A DNA stretch of 55,981 bases, from the NCBI RefSeq assembly GCF_003693265.1, contig NZ_RDRE01000013.1, positions 1 to 55,981 of the forward strand, given 5' to 3'. Position 1 is the stretch's first letter; the number at the start of each line of letters is the position of its first letter. The position numbers were made by a program, and so were the translations under genes. The notes below the pieces were generated by a model. It had not been told where the DNA came from. It ran no database searches and was given only the letters and a program-made list of their open reading frames with translations. This document shows, in pieces, positions 9,106 to 18,317 of this stretch. The stretch comes from Corynebacterium gottingense (GTDB lineage Bacteria > Actinomycetota > Actinomycetes > Mycobacteriales > Mycobacteriaceae).

Positions 9106-9909
9106 CTACTCACGGTTTCCGCGGTCAGCTCGCTGGCTCCGGCCGCTGCGCGGGTAGCCGCGAGGATCGTAATGGTCCGTCCTTACGTCTCCCCTGCTGT
9201 CACCGCGGTCGCGCGACGTACCGGCTGCACCGGCACCACGGCGCAGCGCGGAACGGTCCGAGGACACAGTGCGCAGGACGGAGGACAACGACTCCTCGAA
9301 CTCCGCCAGCTTGGAATCCACGTAGTCGTCGCACTCGCCGCGCAGTCGGGACGACTCGGAGTGCGCCTGCTCGACCAAGCGGTGCGCCTCCTCGTCGGCG
9401 CGGCGCATGACCTCGGACTCGGAGATGAGGTGCTCCTGCTGCGCAAGGCCCTCGTCGATGGAGCGCTGGTACTGCTGCTTCCCGTCCTCAACGAGGCGCT
9501 CGGCCTCGGTGTGGGCGCTGTCGAGCGCGTAGTCCGCTTCCTCCTGAGCGCGCGAGGTGATGCTCTCCGCGTCCTGCTCGGCACGGGCGACCAGCGAGGT
9601 GGCCTGCGCCTGCGCGTCGCTCAACATGGATTCGGACTGGGACTGTGCGTCCCCGAGGATGTGGTCTGCCTCCGCCTTCGCGTCGCCCACGAGCTGGTCC
9701 GCGCGGTTTTCGGCACCAATAAGGATCTCGTCCTGCTTATCCAGGACGTCCTGCGCATCATCGATCTCCTTGGGGAGGGACTCCCGGATGTCGTCGAGAA
9801 GCGTGAGCATCTCGTTGCGCGGAACCATGCAGTTGGCGGTCATTGGCACGCCGTATGCACCCTCAACAGTCTTGACAAGCTCGTCCAGTGCTTCAAATAC
9901 GCGATACAT
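9106..9909 (-). CDS. sepIVA: DivIVA-like coiled-coil septation protein (SepIVA orthologue)
   Basis: 267-residue protein with a short DivIVA-like N-terminus (MYRVFEALDELVKTVEGAYGVP). A long Ala/Glu/Gln/Asp coiled coil follows, built of recurring DAxAxADxxxxDA-type heptads from about 55 to 200, then a disordered Arg/Gly/Ser/Asp-rich tail. The position directly before DUF177-rnc-mutM matches Rv2927c, the mycobacterial SepIVA that acts in septation and polar envelope growth. The function is therefore taken from synteny and architecture, not from a catalytic motif. It may act as a cytosolic scaffold. Its stop overlaps the ribosome site used by the next gene. Confidence 0.82.
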   Translation of the reverse strand: MYRVFEALDELVKTVEGAYGVPMTANCMVPRNEMLTLLDDIRESLPKEIDDAQDVLDKQDEILIGAENRADQLVGDAKAEADHILGDAQSQSESMLSDAQAQATSLVARAEQDAESITSRAQEEADYALDSAHTEAERLVEDGKQQYQRSIDEGLAQQEHLISESEVMRRADEEAHRLVEQAHSESSRLRGECDDYVDSKLAEFEESLSSVLRTVSSDRSALRRGAGAAGTSRDRGDSRGDVRTDHYDPRGYPRSGRSQRADRGNRE

Positions 9910-9923
9910 AGCTCAATAGCCTA

Positions 9924-9960
9924 CTGGAATCCGCCCCGCGCGAAGCGAAGGCGGAACCAG
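9924..9960 (-). terminator. Probable gdhA transcription terminator
   Basis: Inverted repeat with arms of CTGG plus TCCGCC against GGCGGA plus CCAG, interrupted by a small internal loop, around a GC-rich centre. It lies 19 bases after the gdhA stop on the minus strand. There is no clear T-run after it, so it may be a weak or non-canonical terminator. Confidence 0.45.
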
Positions 9961-9979
9961 TGTCCAACGACTGCGGCGG

Positions 9980-11347
<1,368 letters not shown>

Positions 11348-11352
11348 TTAGG

Positions 11353-11393
11353 CAGTAGGTTTCAGGATCGCGGTTCAGCCTACAGTAGGTTTC
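11353..11393. promoter_or_regulatory. Paired 11-bp direct repeat in gdhA upstream region
   Basis: CAGTAGGTTTC occurs at 11353-11363 and again at 11383-11393, start-to-start spacing exactly 30 bases, or about three helical turns. That is a common arrangement for a dimeric or cooperative regulator. It lies 27-67 bases upstream of the gdhA start codon. The binding protein is unknown; neither copy matches an AmtR or GlxR consensus that I recognise. Confidence 0.4.
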
Positions 11394-11439
11394 GGTCTCG
11401 CGATAGAAAACTGCCGAATTTTCATTCTTGGCCGCCAGC

Positions 11440-11445
11440 TACAAT
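11440..11445 (+). promoter_or_regulatory. -10 box (TACAAT) for glycerate kinase
   Basis: TACAAT is a close match to the corynebacterial TANNNT consensus, 39 bases before the chosen ATG at 11485. No clear -35 element is seen. Confidence 0.45.
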
Positions 11446-11484
11446 GCCCTCAACATCCCAGCACGCACGGAAAAAGGGGAAATT

Positions 11485-12642
11485 ATGAGCTTGATCACAA
11501 ATGACGTCGACGGTGTTGAAGCGCCCTCCGCGCGCATCGTTATTGCACCAGACTCGTTCAAGGGCACCGCCACTGCGGAACAAGCCGCACAGTGGCTCGG
11601 CGAGGGCGTCCGCAGCGTCATCCGCGACGCCGACATCACCCTCGCACCCATGGCCGATGGCGGCGAGGGCACCTCCTCCCTTTTTGCTGGTGAGCGCATC
11701 ACTCTCCCCACCACGGACGCCGCCGGGCGTCTCACCGAGGCGACCTACACCTACGACGCGGCCACCGAGACCGCCTACATTGACGTCGCCGCAGCCTCCG
11801 GCCTCCCCGCCGTCGCTGACCACCCGGTACCGCTCACCGGCGACACCTATGGCACCGGCGTGCTCATCGCGGATGCGGAAACGCGCGGCGCGAAGCGTAT
11901 CGTCCTGGGCCTCGGCGGCACCGCCACGATCGACGGCGGCACCGGCATCCTCGTCGCGCTCGGTGCGAACCCCATCGACCAGGCCGGCTACCAGCTCAAG
12001 CCGGGCGGTGGCTCCCTCACGCAGCTCGCCGACCTGGACACCGCCAAAGTCAATGTCCCCGCCGGCGCGCTCGAGTGGCTGTTGCTTACCGACGTCACCT
12101 CGCCGGCCACCGGCCCCTCCGGTGCAGCCGCAGTGTTCGGCCCACAGAAGGGCGCGTCTGCCGAGGACGTCGAACTCCTCGACGCGGGCCTGACCCGCCT
12201 GTGCGAGGTGGCCGGGATCGACCCCGCTACGCCGGGGATGGGCGCCGCGGGCGGCCTGGGCATCGGCATCACGTGGCTCTCCACGCTGCTGCACGGCGAC
12301 GCCAACCACGTCCACATCACGCCCGGCGCGCGAGCCGTCGCCGACGCGAACGGCGTAGCGGACCTGATCGGAGCTGCCTCCCTTGTGATCACCGGAGAGG
12401 GCCGCTTCGACTCGCAGACCGCGAGCGGCAAGGTCGTCGGCGCGATCTGTGAGATGGCTCGCGAGGCAGGAGCAGGCTCCCCCACCGTCGCAGTGGCGGC
12501 GGGAAGCTTTGAGGGCGAGCCCGACGGGGGCGTGCTGGCTGTGCAGCTGGAGGATATTGCCGATATCCGCGAGCAGCTCGTCCGCGCGGGCGCGCAGATC
12601 GCGGTCGCGTACCTCAACGACGGCGCTACTGGCGCCGAGTAG
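11485..12642 (+). CDS. Glycerate 2-kinase (GarK/GlxK family)
   Basis: Cytosolic kinase of 385 residues that phosphorylates D-glycerate (family type I, product 2-phosphoglycerate), feeding glycerate into lower glycolysis. Family motifs are IAPDSFKGTATAEQAA, PMADGGEGT, GLGGTATIDGGTG, GAAGGLG and ITGEGRFDSQTASGK. The start ATG at 11485 has AAAAAGGGGAAA just upstream; a frame extension to 11428 would swallow this site and is rejected. It is a single gene, convergent with the small gene at 12673. Assignment to the 2-kinase type is by family. Confidence 0.93.
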   Translation: MSLITNDVDGVEAPSARIVIAPDSFKGTATAEQAAQWLGEGVRSVIRDADITLAPMADGGEGTSSLFAGERITLPTTDAAGRLTEATYTYDAATETAYIDVAAASGLPAVADHPVPLTGDTYGTGVLIADAETRGAKRIVLGLGGTATIDGGTGILVALGANPIDQAGYQLKPGGGSLTQLADLDTAKVNVPAGALEWLLLTDVTSPATGPSGAAAVFGPQKGASAEDVELLDAGLTRLCEVAGIDPATPGMGAAGGLGIGITWLSTLLHGDANHVHITPGARAVADANGVADLIGAASLVITGEGRFDSQTASGKVVGAICEMAREAGAGSPTVAVAAGSFEGEPDGGVLAVQLEDIADIREQLVRAGAQIAVAYLNDGATGAE

Positions 12643-12672
12643 CCGAGGCATCAGCGAGGGGGCGGCGAAGGG

Positions 12673-13071
12673 TCAGCGCAGGATCGTGACCATCCACGGG
12701 AAGAGCGCGGGCACCTCGAAGCGGTCCTGCTGCTCAAGCGCGACCGGGTCGCGCGGCAGGTCCGCCTTCGGGGTAAGGATGCGCGAGAGGCCCATGGCCA
12801 GGCGGTTGTAGCTGTCCACACCCTCGGCGCTGATGAGGTACCGGTGCACCTCGGCCCCGTCGGCGGCGGGGTCGGTGCCGCGCTCTTCCTCGTAGGCGCG
12901 CGTGAAAACGGCGAGCACGGGGGCGTCGAGAAGCACTGGGCCCTGGGCCTCGAGCGAGGCGGCGCTGAGCTTGCCACGACGAACGAGAATGTCCAGCGCG
13001 CGCTGTAACGCATCGCCGATTTCGCCAGCGTGGGCGGGCGGGACAAAGATATCGAACTGGATGTGAGGCAT
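12673..13071 (-). CDS. Conserved hypothetical protein, 132 residues
   Basis: I do not recognise a named domain. The protein begins MPHIQFDIFVPPAHAGEI, has a predicted helix (DALQRALDILVRRG), a middle segment with LLDAPVLAVFTRAYEEERG, a Tyr/Leu-rich part (VHRYLISAEGVDSYNRLAMG) and ends PALFPWMVTILR. No membrane segment, signal or metal site is seen. It has its own -10 box (TAGGCT at 13078-13083) 6 bases before ATG, so it is probably leaderless. It shares a 35-bp promoter region with the DUF4921 gene, which may hint at joint control. Confidence 0.75.
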   Translation of the reverse strand: MPHIQFDIFVPPAHAGEIGDALQRALDILVRRGKLSAASLEAQGPVLLDAPVLAVFTRAYEEERGTDPAADGAEVHRYLISAEGVDSYNRLAMGLSRILTPKADLPRDPVALEQQDRFEVPALFPWMVTILR

Positions 13072-13077
13072 GCGACA

Positions 13078-13083
13078 AGCCTA
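13078..13083 (-). promoter_or_regulatory. -10 box (TAGGCT) for the 132-residue protein gene
   Basis: TAGGCT on the minus strand, 6 bases before the ATG at 13071. The position predicts a leaderless transcript. Confidence 0.45.
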
Positions 13084-13093
13084 ACCAAGGGGT

Positions 13094-13099
13094 TACGCT
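13094..13099 (+). promoter_or_regulatory. -10 box (TACGCT) for the DUF4921 gene
   Basis: TACGCT on the plus strand, 7 bases before ATG at 13107. It sits 10 bases from the oppositely directed TAGGCT box, so both promoters must share -35 space inside each other's gene. Confidence 0.45.
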
Positions 13100-13106
13100 G
13101 GGTCGC

Positions 13107-14432
13107 ATGAGCTTTCCGCTGCCCTCGCATCGCGACGCACTGTCCACCATGGCCGACGGGACGATCAAGCAGGTCAACCCGTTTTCCGGTACTCAAGTGT
13201 GGACCGTGCCGGGGCGTGGGAACCGGCCGCTATCCACACCCGCGGCCGACCCGAAGCCGCTCTCCGGGGACGACTTCACCCACGCGTGCAACTTCTGCGA
13301 GGCGAAGCAACTGGCCACGCCACCGGAGAAGTCCCGGATGGTGCGCAACGGCGAGGAGTGGCGCATCCTGCGTAACCAAATGCCGCACGAGCTGGAGCAA
13401 ACACGTGCCGAATTCAGGCGCGTACCCAACCTCTTCGAAATCGTCTCCTACCAGTACTGGAAGGAGAACTACGGCTACGAGATCACCGAGGCCCAGCGCT
13501 CGCGTATGGATGGCTACCTGGCAGACCACGAGGGCCGCGAGCACATCTACAACATTGTCCGCACGCGGCTGAAGGCCTCCGGGCACCAGGGCGAGCCGGA
13601 CGAGGCGACCCTCATGTCATACGTGCCCGCGTATTTTGCGGGCGGGCATGACGTGATCATCGGACGCAGGCACTACGTTGACGGCGCGGAGAATGACTCA
13701 CAGCTCGCTGGCTCGGGCACGCTCACGCCGGAGGAACACTTCGGCTTCATCACCTTCACCATCGACGCGCTCGCGGACCTGCTCGACCAGAACCGCTACG
13801 CGCCCTACGTGGTGGTGTTTCAAAACTGGCTTGCCCCCGCGGGCGCGTCGTTCAATCACCTGCACAAGCAGCTCGTGGCTATCGACGAGCGCGGGGTCCA
13901 AGCCGAGCTGGAGATCAGCAAGTTGCGCCAGAACGTGAACATGTACAACGAGTGGGGCGCGAACTACGCCAGCTACCACAACCTCGTCATCGCGGAGAAC
14001 GAGCACGCCATTGTGCTCGTCGGCATCGGGCACCGCTACCCCACCGTGAGCGTCTACTCCAAGTCCCCGACTTGCGAGCCGTGGAAGCAGACCTCGGACG
14101 AGGTCCGCGGCATGTCCAACCTGCTGCACGCGGTCCACGCAGCGACGGGACCGGAGGTGTCGACGAACGAGGAGTGGCACTACAAGCCGGTGGACCTGGA
14201 CCTGCCTATGCCGTGGCGGATCAACATCAAGTGGCGTATCTCCACGCTCGCGGGGTTCGAGGGCGGTACGAAGATCTACGTCAACACGCTCTCCCCGTTT
14301 GATATTCGCGACCGTGTGGTGACCAACATGTACCGGCTGCGCGAGGAAGGCGCGATCGACCCGGGCATCCGGATTGCGACGGAGTGCGCACCGGCGCGCA
14401 ACGCGCTGCGCTACAACCCCGCGGTTGGGTGA
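13107..14432 (+). CDS. DUF4921 family protein, GalT/HIT-like
   Basis: 441-residue protein resembling the DUF4921 family, distantly related to galactose-1-phosphate uridylyltransferase and the HIT superfamily. A possible metal-binding pair CNFC is at 61-64, and the HLHKQ segment at 251-255 matches the GalT-type HxHxQ nucleotidyl-transfer motif (SFNHLHKQLVA). Other conserved-looking stretches are RNQMPHELEQ and FEIVSYQYWKENYG. Biochemical function is not established; a nucleotidyltransferase or phosphorylase acting on a nucleotide sugar is an inference from the motif. An internal ATG at residue 15 (MADGTIKQVNPFSGT) is an alternative start, but the -10 box position favours 13107. Confidence 0.82.
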   Translation: MSFPLPSHRDALSTMADGTIKQVNPFSGTQVWTVPGRGNRPLSTPAADPKPLSGDDFTHACNFCEAKQLATPPEKSRMVRNGEEWRILRNQMPHELEQTRAEFRRVPNLFEIVSYQYWKENYGYEITEAQRSRMDGYLADHEGREHIYNIVRTRLKASGHQGEPDEATLMSYVPAYFAGGHDVIIGRRHYVDGAENDSQLAGSGTLTPEEHFGFITFTIDALADLLDQNRYAPYVVVFQNWLAPAGASFNHLHKQLVAIDERGVQAELEISKLRQNVNMYNEWGANYASYHNLVIAENEHAIVLVGIGHRYPTVSVYSKSPTCEPWKQTSDEVRGMSNLLHAVHAATGPEVSTNEEWHYKPVDLDLPMPWRINIKWRISTLAGFEGGTKIYVNTLSPFDIRDRVVTNMYRLREEGAIDPGIRIATECAPARNALRYNPAVG

Positions 14433-14504
14433 ACGCGGGGCGCACGCGATCGCTCGAGCGCCGCGCAAGGTGGTAAACAGGTAAATACACCCAAACCATC
14501 GAGC

Positions 14505-14521
14505 GTGTGGGTTGACCACAC
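14505..14521 (+). promoter_or_regulatory. Hairpin abutting the ribosome site of the M20 gene
   Basis: GTGTGG, a 5-base loop and CCACAC form a perfect 6-bp stem whose last base touches the strong GGAGGAG ribosome site at 14522-14528. Such placement can tune translation initiation. No ligand domain is evident. Confidence 0.4.
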
Positions 14522-14533
14522 GGAGGAGCAACC

Positions 14534-15817
14534 TTGAGCGACACGAGCAATATCGCGTCCATAATTGAATCCTACGAGATCGATCCGGCCTGGCAGCGCA
14601 GGCTCTACGAGCTGCTGCACGCTAACCCGGAACTCTCGCTGCAGGAGGAGGAAACGCACCAGCGCCTCCTGTTGGAACTGAGCTTCCTTGACTGCGAGGT
14701 CATCGCGCCGATTGGCAAGTACGGCATCTGCGCTATCTTCCGCAACGGCGAAGGCAGCACGGTCTTGCACCGTGCGGACTTCGACGGCCTGCCCGTGACC
14801 GAGCAAACCGGCGTCCCCTACGCGTCGCACAAGCGCGTCACCACGAAGGACGGCGAAGTAGTAGGGACCATGCACGCCTGCGGCCACGACATTCATACCG
14901 CCGCACTGATGGGCATGTGCCACTTCCTGGACAACACGCGCGACAAGTGGTCGGGCACGTTTATCGCCCTGTTCCAGCCTGGTGAGGAGATCGGCGCAGG
15001 CGCAGAAGCGATGGTGGACGATGGATTGGTGGACCGCATCCCCTTCCCCGAAGTCTGCTTCGGCCAGCACGTCATGCCCGGGCGCGCGGGGCAGGTCATG
15101 TCCAAGTCCGGCCCGCAGTTTGCTGCCTGCGACTCCATCCGCATCCGCATCCCCGGCCGCAGCGCGCACGGCTCGATGCCGCACAACTCCAACGACCCCA
15201 CATACACTGCCGCGATGATCATCTCCCGTATGCAGGCACTGGTGGGCCGCGAGGTGGATCCGAACGACTTCGCCGTGGTCACCGTGGCCAGCATGCACGC
15301 GGGCACGACCAACAACATTATCCCGGGCCACGCGGAACTGGTGTTGAACTGCCGCTTCTACAGCGAGCGCACCAAGGCCCGCATCTACGCCTCGATCGAG
15401 CGCGTCGTCCACGCCGAGGTGCTCGCCTCCGGCTCCACCGAGGCGCCCACGATCGAGTACTTCGCGCACGGCGAGCTGATGAGCAACGACGCGGTGGTGT
15501 ACAACAAGGTCCGCGCCACGTTTAATGATGTCTTTGGCACCGATTCCGTCAACGCCGCGCGCAAGACCGTTTCCGAGGACTTCCCGGTGCTGCCGCAGGC
15601 CTTCGGCGTGCCGTACTTCTTCTGGCTCATCGGCTGCACCCCGCGCGAGCAGTGGGACAAGGCCGTCGCGGCGGACCGCGTGGAACAAGACGTACCGGTC
15701 AACCACATGTCCACGTTCCTCCCCGAATACGAGCCAACGATCAAGGCGGCAACCAACGCCGGTTTGGCCGCGGTGCTGACCTATCTGGCCACTGATGCGC
15801 CCGCGAAGAGCCGGTAG
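14534..15817 (+). CDS. M20D-family amidohydrolase/peptidase
   Basis: 427-residue metal-dependent amidohydrolase of the HipO/AmhX type (M20D), which removes acyl groups from amino acids or related amides in the cytosol. The motifs are RADFDGLPVTEQTG, the metal-binding HACGHDIHTAALMG, PGEEIGAGAEAM with the catalytic Glu pair, and FGQHVMPG. The dimerisation domain starts near 185 (IRIPGRSAHGSMPH). Start TTG at 14534 is backed by GGAGGAG five bases upstream. The substrate cannot be deduced; no transporter or biosynthetic partner lies beside it. Confidence 0.9.
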   Translation: MSDTSNIASIIESYEIDPAWQRRLYELLHANPELSLQEEETHQRLLLELSFLDCEVIAPIGKYGICAIFRNGEGSTVLHRADFDGLPVTEQTGVPYASHKRVTTKDGEVVGTMHACGHDIHTAALMGMCHFLDNTRDKWSGTFIALFQPGEEIGAGAEAMVDDGLVDRIPFPEVCFGQHVMPGRAGQVMSKSGPQFAACDSIRIRIPGRSAHGSMPHNSNDPTYTAAMIISRMQALVGREVDPNDFAVVTVASMHAGTTNNIIPGHAELVLNCRFYSERTKARIYASIERVVHAEVLASGSTEAPTIEYFAHGELMSNDAVVYNKVRATFNDVFGTDSVNAARKTVSEDFPVLPQAFGVPYFFWLIGCTPREQWDKAVAADRVEQDVPVNHMSTFLPEYEPTIKAATNAGLAAVLTYLATDAPAKSR

Positions 15818-15829
15818 GCTCGGGCAACG

Positions 15830-15835
15830 TAAACT
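15830..15835 (+). promoter_or_regulatory. Possible -10 box (TAAACT) for the glucan phosphorylase gene
   Basis: TAAACT fits TANNNT and lies 29 bases before the ATG at 15865, allowing a leader of about 22 bases with a GGAAGG ribosome site. Evidence is positional only. Confidence 0.3.
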
Positions 15836-15864
15836 CATTTTGCAAAATTCCTGGAAGGCAGAGC

Positions 15865-18282
15865 ATGAATAACCCCGCACACGCCCCGTCGCTCGAGGCC
15901 GCGCTCGGCGGCCACGTCCGCGCGTTTTCCGGTAGCACGCCGGAAAACGCCACGAACAAGAAGTTCTGGACCGGCTTGTCCTCCGCCGTGATGGAGCAGC
16001 TGGCGGACAACTGGAATGCCACCCGTTCCAAGTACGCCGCGGGCCGCCAGGCCGCATACTTTTCCGCCGAGTTCCTGCAGGGCCGCGCACTGCTCAACAA
16101 CCTGACCAACCTGGGTCTGGTCGACGAGGCACAGCGCGTGGCGCGTGAGTACGGCCACGAGCTGTCGGACGTGCTCGAGGTTGAGCACGACGCGGCACTG
16201 GGCAACGGCGGCCTTGGCCGCCTCGCCGCCTGCTTCCTCGACTCTGCAGTCACCCAGGACTACCCGCTGACCGGCTACGGCCTGCTCTACCGCTACGGTC
16301 TGTTCCGCCAGGAGTTCGTCGACGGGTTCCAGAAGGAGCACCCGGACGCTTGGAAGGAGTCCTTCTACCCGTTCATCGTGCGACGCGGCTCGGAGCAGCG
16401 CATCATCAAGTTTGATGACATGCACGTGCGCGCCATCCCGTTCGACATGCCGATCACCGGATACGGCACCGACAACGTGGGCACCCTGCGTCTGTGGGAC
16501 GCGTCGCCGATGCACGAGTTCGACTACGACGCCTTCAACCACCAGCGTTTCACCGACGCGATCATGGAGCGCGAAGCGGTCCACGACATCACCCGCGTGC
16601 TCTACCCCAACGACTCCAGCTACGCGGGCAAGGTGCTGCGCGTGCGTCAGCAGTACTTCTTCGTCTCCGCGTCCCTGCAGGAGCTGGTAGACAACTACGT
16701 CGAGCACCACGGCGAGGACCTCAGCGAGTTCCACAAATACAACTCCATCCAGCTCAATGACACCCACCCGGTCCTAGGCATCCCCGAGCTGATGCGCTTG
16801 CTTATGGACGAGCACGGCATGGGCTGGGAGGACGCGTGGGAGGTCACCTCCAACACCTTCGCCTACACCAACCACACCGTGCTGCAGGAAGCGCTGGAGA
16901 CCTGGGAAGAGTCCATCTTCAAGCAGCTGTTCTGGCGCATCTGGGAAATCGTGCAGGAGATTGACCGTCGCTACCGCATCGACATGGAACAGCGCGGCAT
17001 CGGCCCGGAGGAAGCGCACCACTACTCCCCCGTGCACGACGGTTCCATCCACATGGCCTGGATCGCCTGCTATGCGTCGTATTCCGTCAACGGCGTGGCC
17101 GCGCTGCACACCGAGATTCTCAAGCGTGACACGCTCGCCTACTGGTACGGCATGAACCCGGAGCAGTTCAACAACAAGACCAACGGTGTGACCCCGCGCC
17201 GCTGGCTGCGCATGTGCAACCCGCGCCTGTCCGCGCTGCTGGACCGCCTTGCGGGCAGCGACGCCTGGGTGACCGACCTGTCCAAGCTGCAGGAACTGAG
17301 CCGCTACGCCGACGACCCGGCCGTGCTCAAGGAGCTGCGCGAGATCAAGGCCGACAACAAGCGCGACTTCGCCGAGTGGATCGCGGAGCGCCAGGGCGCG
17401 GAGATCGACCCGGACTCGGTCTTTGATACCCAGATCAAGCGCCTCCACGAGTACAAGCGCCAGCTGATGAACGCGCTGTACATCCTGGACCTGTACTTCC
17501 GCATCACGCAGGACGGCGAGCGTGACATCCCGAAGCGCACCTTCATCTTCGGCGCCAAGGCGGCTCCGGGCTACACCATGGCCAAGGGCATTATCAAGCT
17601 CATCAACACCATTGCCGAGCTGGTGAACAATGACCCGGAGGCCTCGAAGTACATCACGGTCGTGTTCGTGGAGAACTACAACGTCTCCCCCGCCGAGCAC
17701 ATCATCCCGGCGACCGACGTGTCCGAGCAGATTTCCACGGCCGGCAAGGAGGCCTCGGGCACCTCGAACATGAAATTCATGATGAATGGCGCGCTGACCC
17801 TGGGCACCATGGACGGCGCCAACGTGGAGATTGCCGAGGCAGTGGGCGAGGAGAACGCCTACATCTTCGGCGCCCGCGAGGAGCAGCTTCCCGAGCTGAA
17901 GCGCAACTACGACCCGAAGCAGGTCGCTGCCGACACCCCGGGGTTGATGCGCGTGCTCGATGCGCTTGTCGACGGCACCCTGGACGACAACGGCAGCGGA
18001 GCCTTCCACGACATTCGCACCTCCCTGCTCGACGGCTTCGGCTTCGACGACCCGGACGTCTACTACACGCTCGGCGACTTCGCGGACTACCGCGACACCC
18101 GCGACCGCATGGCCGCCGAGTACTACGCAGACCCGGATCACTGGGCGAAGATGTGCTGGATCAACATCTGCGCGTCCGGCCGCTTCTCCTCCGACCGCAC
18201 CATCCGCGACTACGCGGAGGAAGTCTGGAAGATCGAGCCGCGCCCGGTCAACGCGGAGCACAACGCGTCCACCGCAAACTAG
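15865..18282 (+). CDS. glgP: Alpha-glucan (glycogen/maltodextrin) phosphorylase
   Basis: PLP-dependent phosphorylase of 805 residues (family GT35) that releases glucose-1-phosphate from glycogen or maltodextrins. Conserved stretches are ALGNGGLGRLAACFLDS, IQLNDTHP, NGVAALHTEILK, NKTNGVTPRRWL, RLHEYKRQLMN, and the PLP site ASGTSNMKFMMNGALTLGT with Lys near 637. Corynebacteria have glgP and malP paralogues; sequence alone does not separate them here, so the symbol is provisional. It is the first gene of the glucan pathway in the window, although glgX, treY and treZ lie 20 kb away. Confidence 0.93.
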   Translation: MNNPAHAPSLEAALGGHVRAFSGSTPENATNKKFWTGLSSAVMEQLADNWNATRSKYAAGRQAAYFSAEFLQGRALLNNLTNLGLVDEAQRVAREYGHELSDVLEVEHDAALGNGGLGRLAACFLDSAVTQDYPLTGYGLLYRYGLFRQEFVDGFQKEHPDAWKESFYPFIVRRGSEQRIIKFDDMHVRAIPFDMPITGYGTDNVGTLRLWDASPMHEFDYDAFNHQRFTDAIMEREAVHDITRVLYPNDSSYAGKVLRVRQQYFFVSASLQELVDNYVEHHGEDLSEFHKYNSIQLNDTHPVLGIPELMRLLMDEHGMGWEDAWEVTSNTFAYTNHTVLQEALETWEESIFKQLFWRIWEIVQEIDRRYRIDMEQRGIGPEEAHHYSPVHDGSIHMAWIACYASYSVNGVAALHTEILKRDTLAYWYGMNPEQFNNKTNGVTPRRWLRMCNPRLSALLDRLAGSDAWVTDLSKLQELSRYADDPAVLKELREIKADNKRDFAEWIAERQGAEIDPDSVFDTQIKRLHEYKRQLMNALYILDLYFRITQDGERDIPKRTFIFGAKAAPGYTMAKGIIKLINTIAELVNNDPEASKYITVVFVENYNVSPAEHIIPATDVSEQISTAGKEASGTSNMKFMMNGALTLGTMDGANVEIAEAVGEENAYIFGAREEQLPELKRNYDPKQVAADTPGLMRVLDALVDGTLDDNGSGAFHDIRTSLLDGFGFDDPDVYYTLGDFADYRDTRDRMAAEYYADPDHWAKMCWINICASGRFSSDRTIRDYAEEVWKIEPRPVNAEHNASTAN

Positions 18283-18301
18283 GAGGCGCACACCCCAGCG
18301 G

Positions 18302-18307
18302 TAAGAT
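18302..18307 (+). promoter_or_regulatory. -10 box (TAAGAT) for pabAB
   Basis: TAAGAT ends 10 bases before the ATG at 18318 and 20 bases after the glgP stop. It predicts a very short or absent leader and independent transcription of the pab genes. Confidence 0.4.
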
Positions 18308-18317
18308 CATCCGCACC

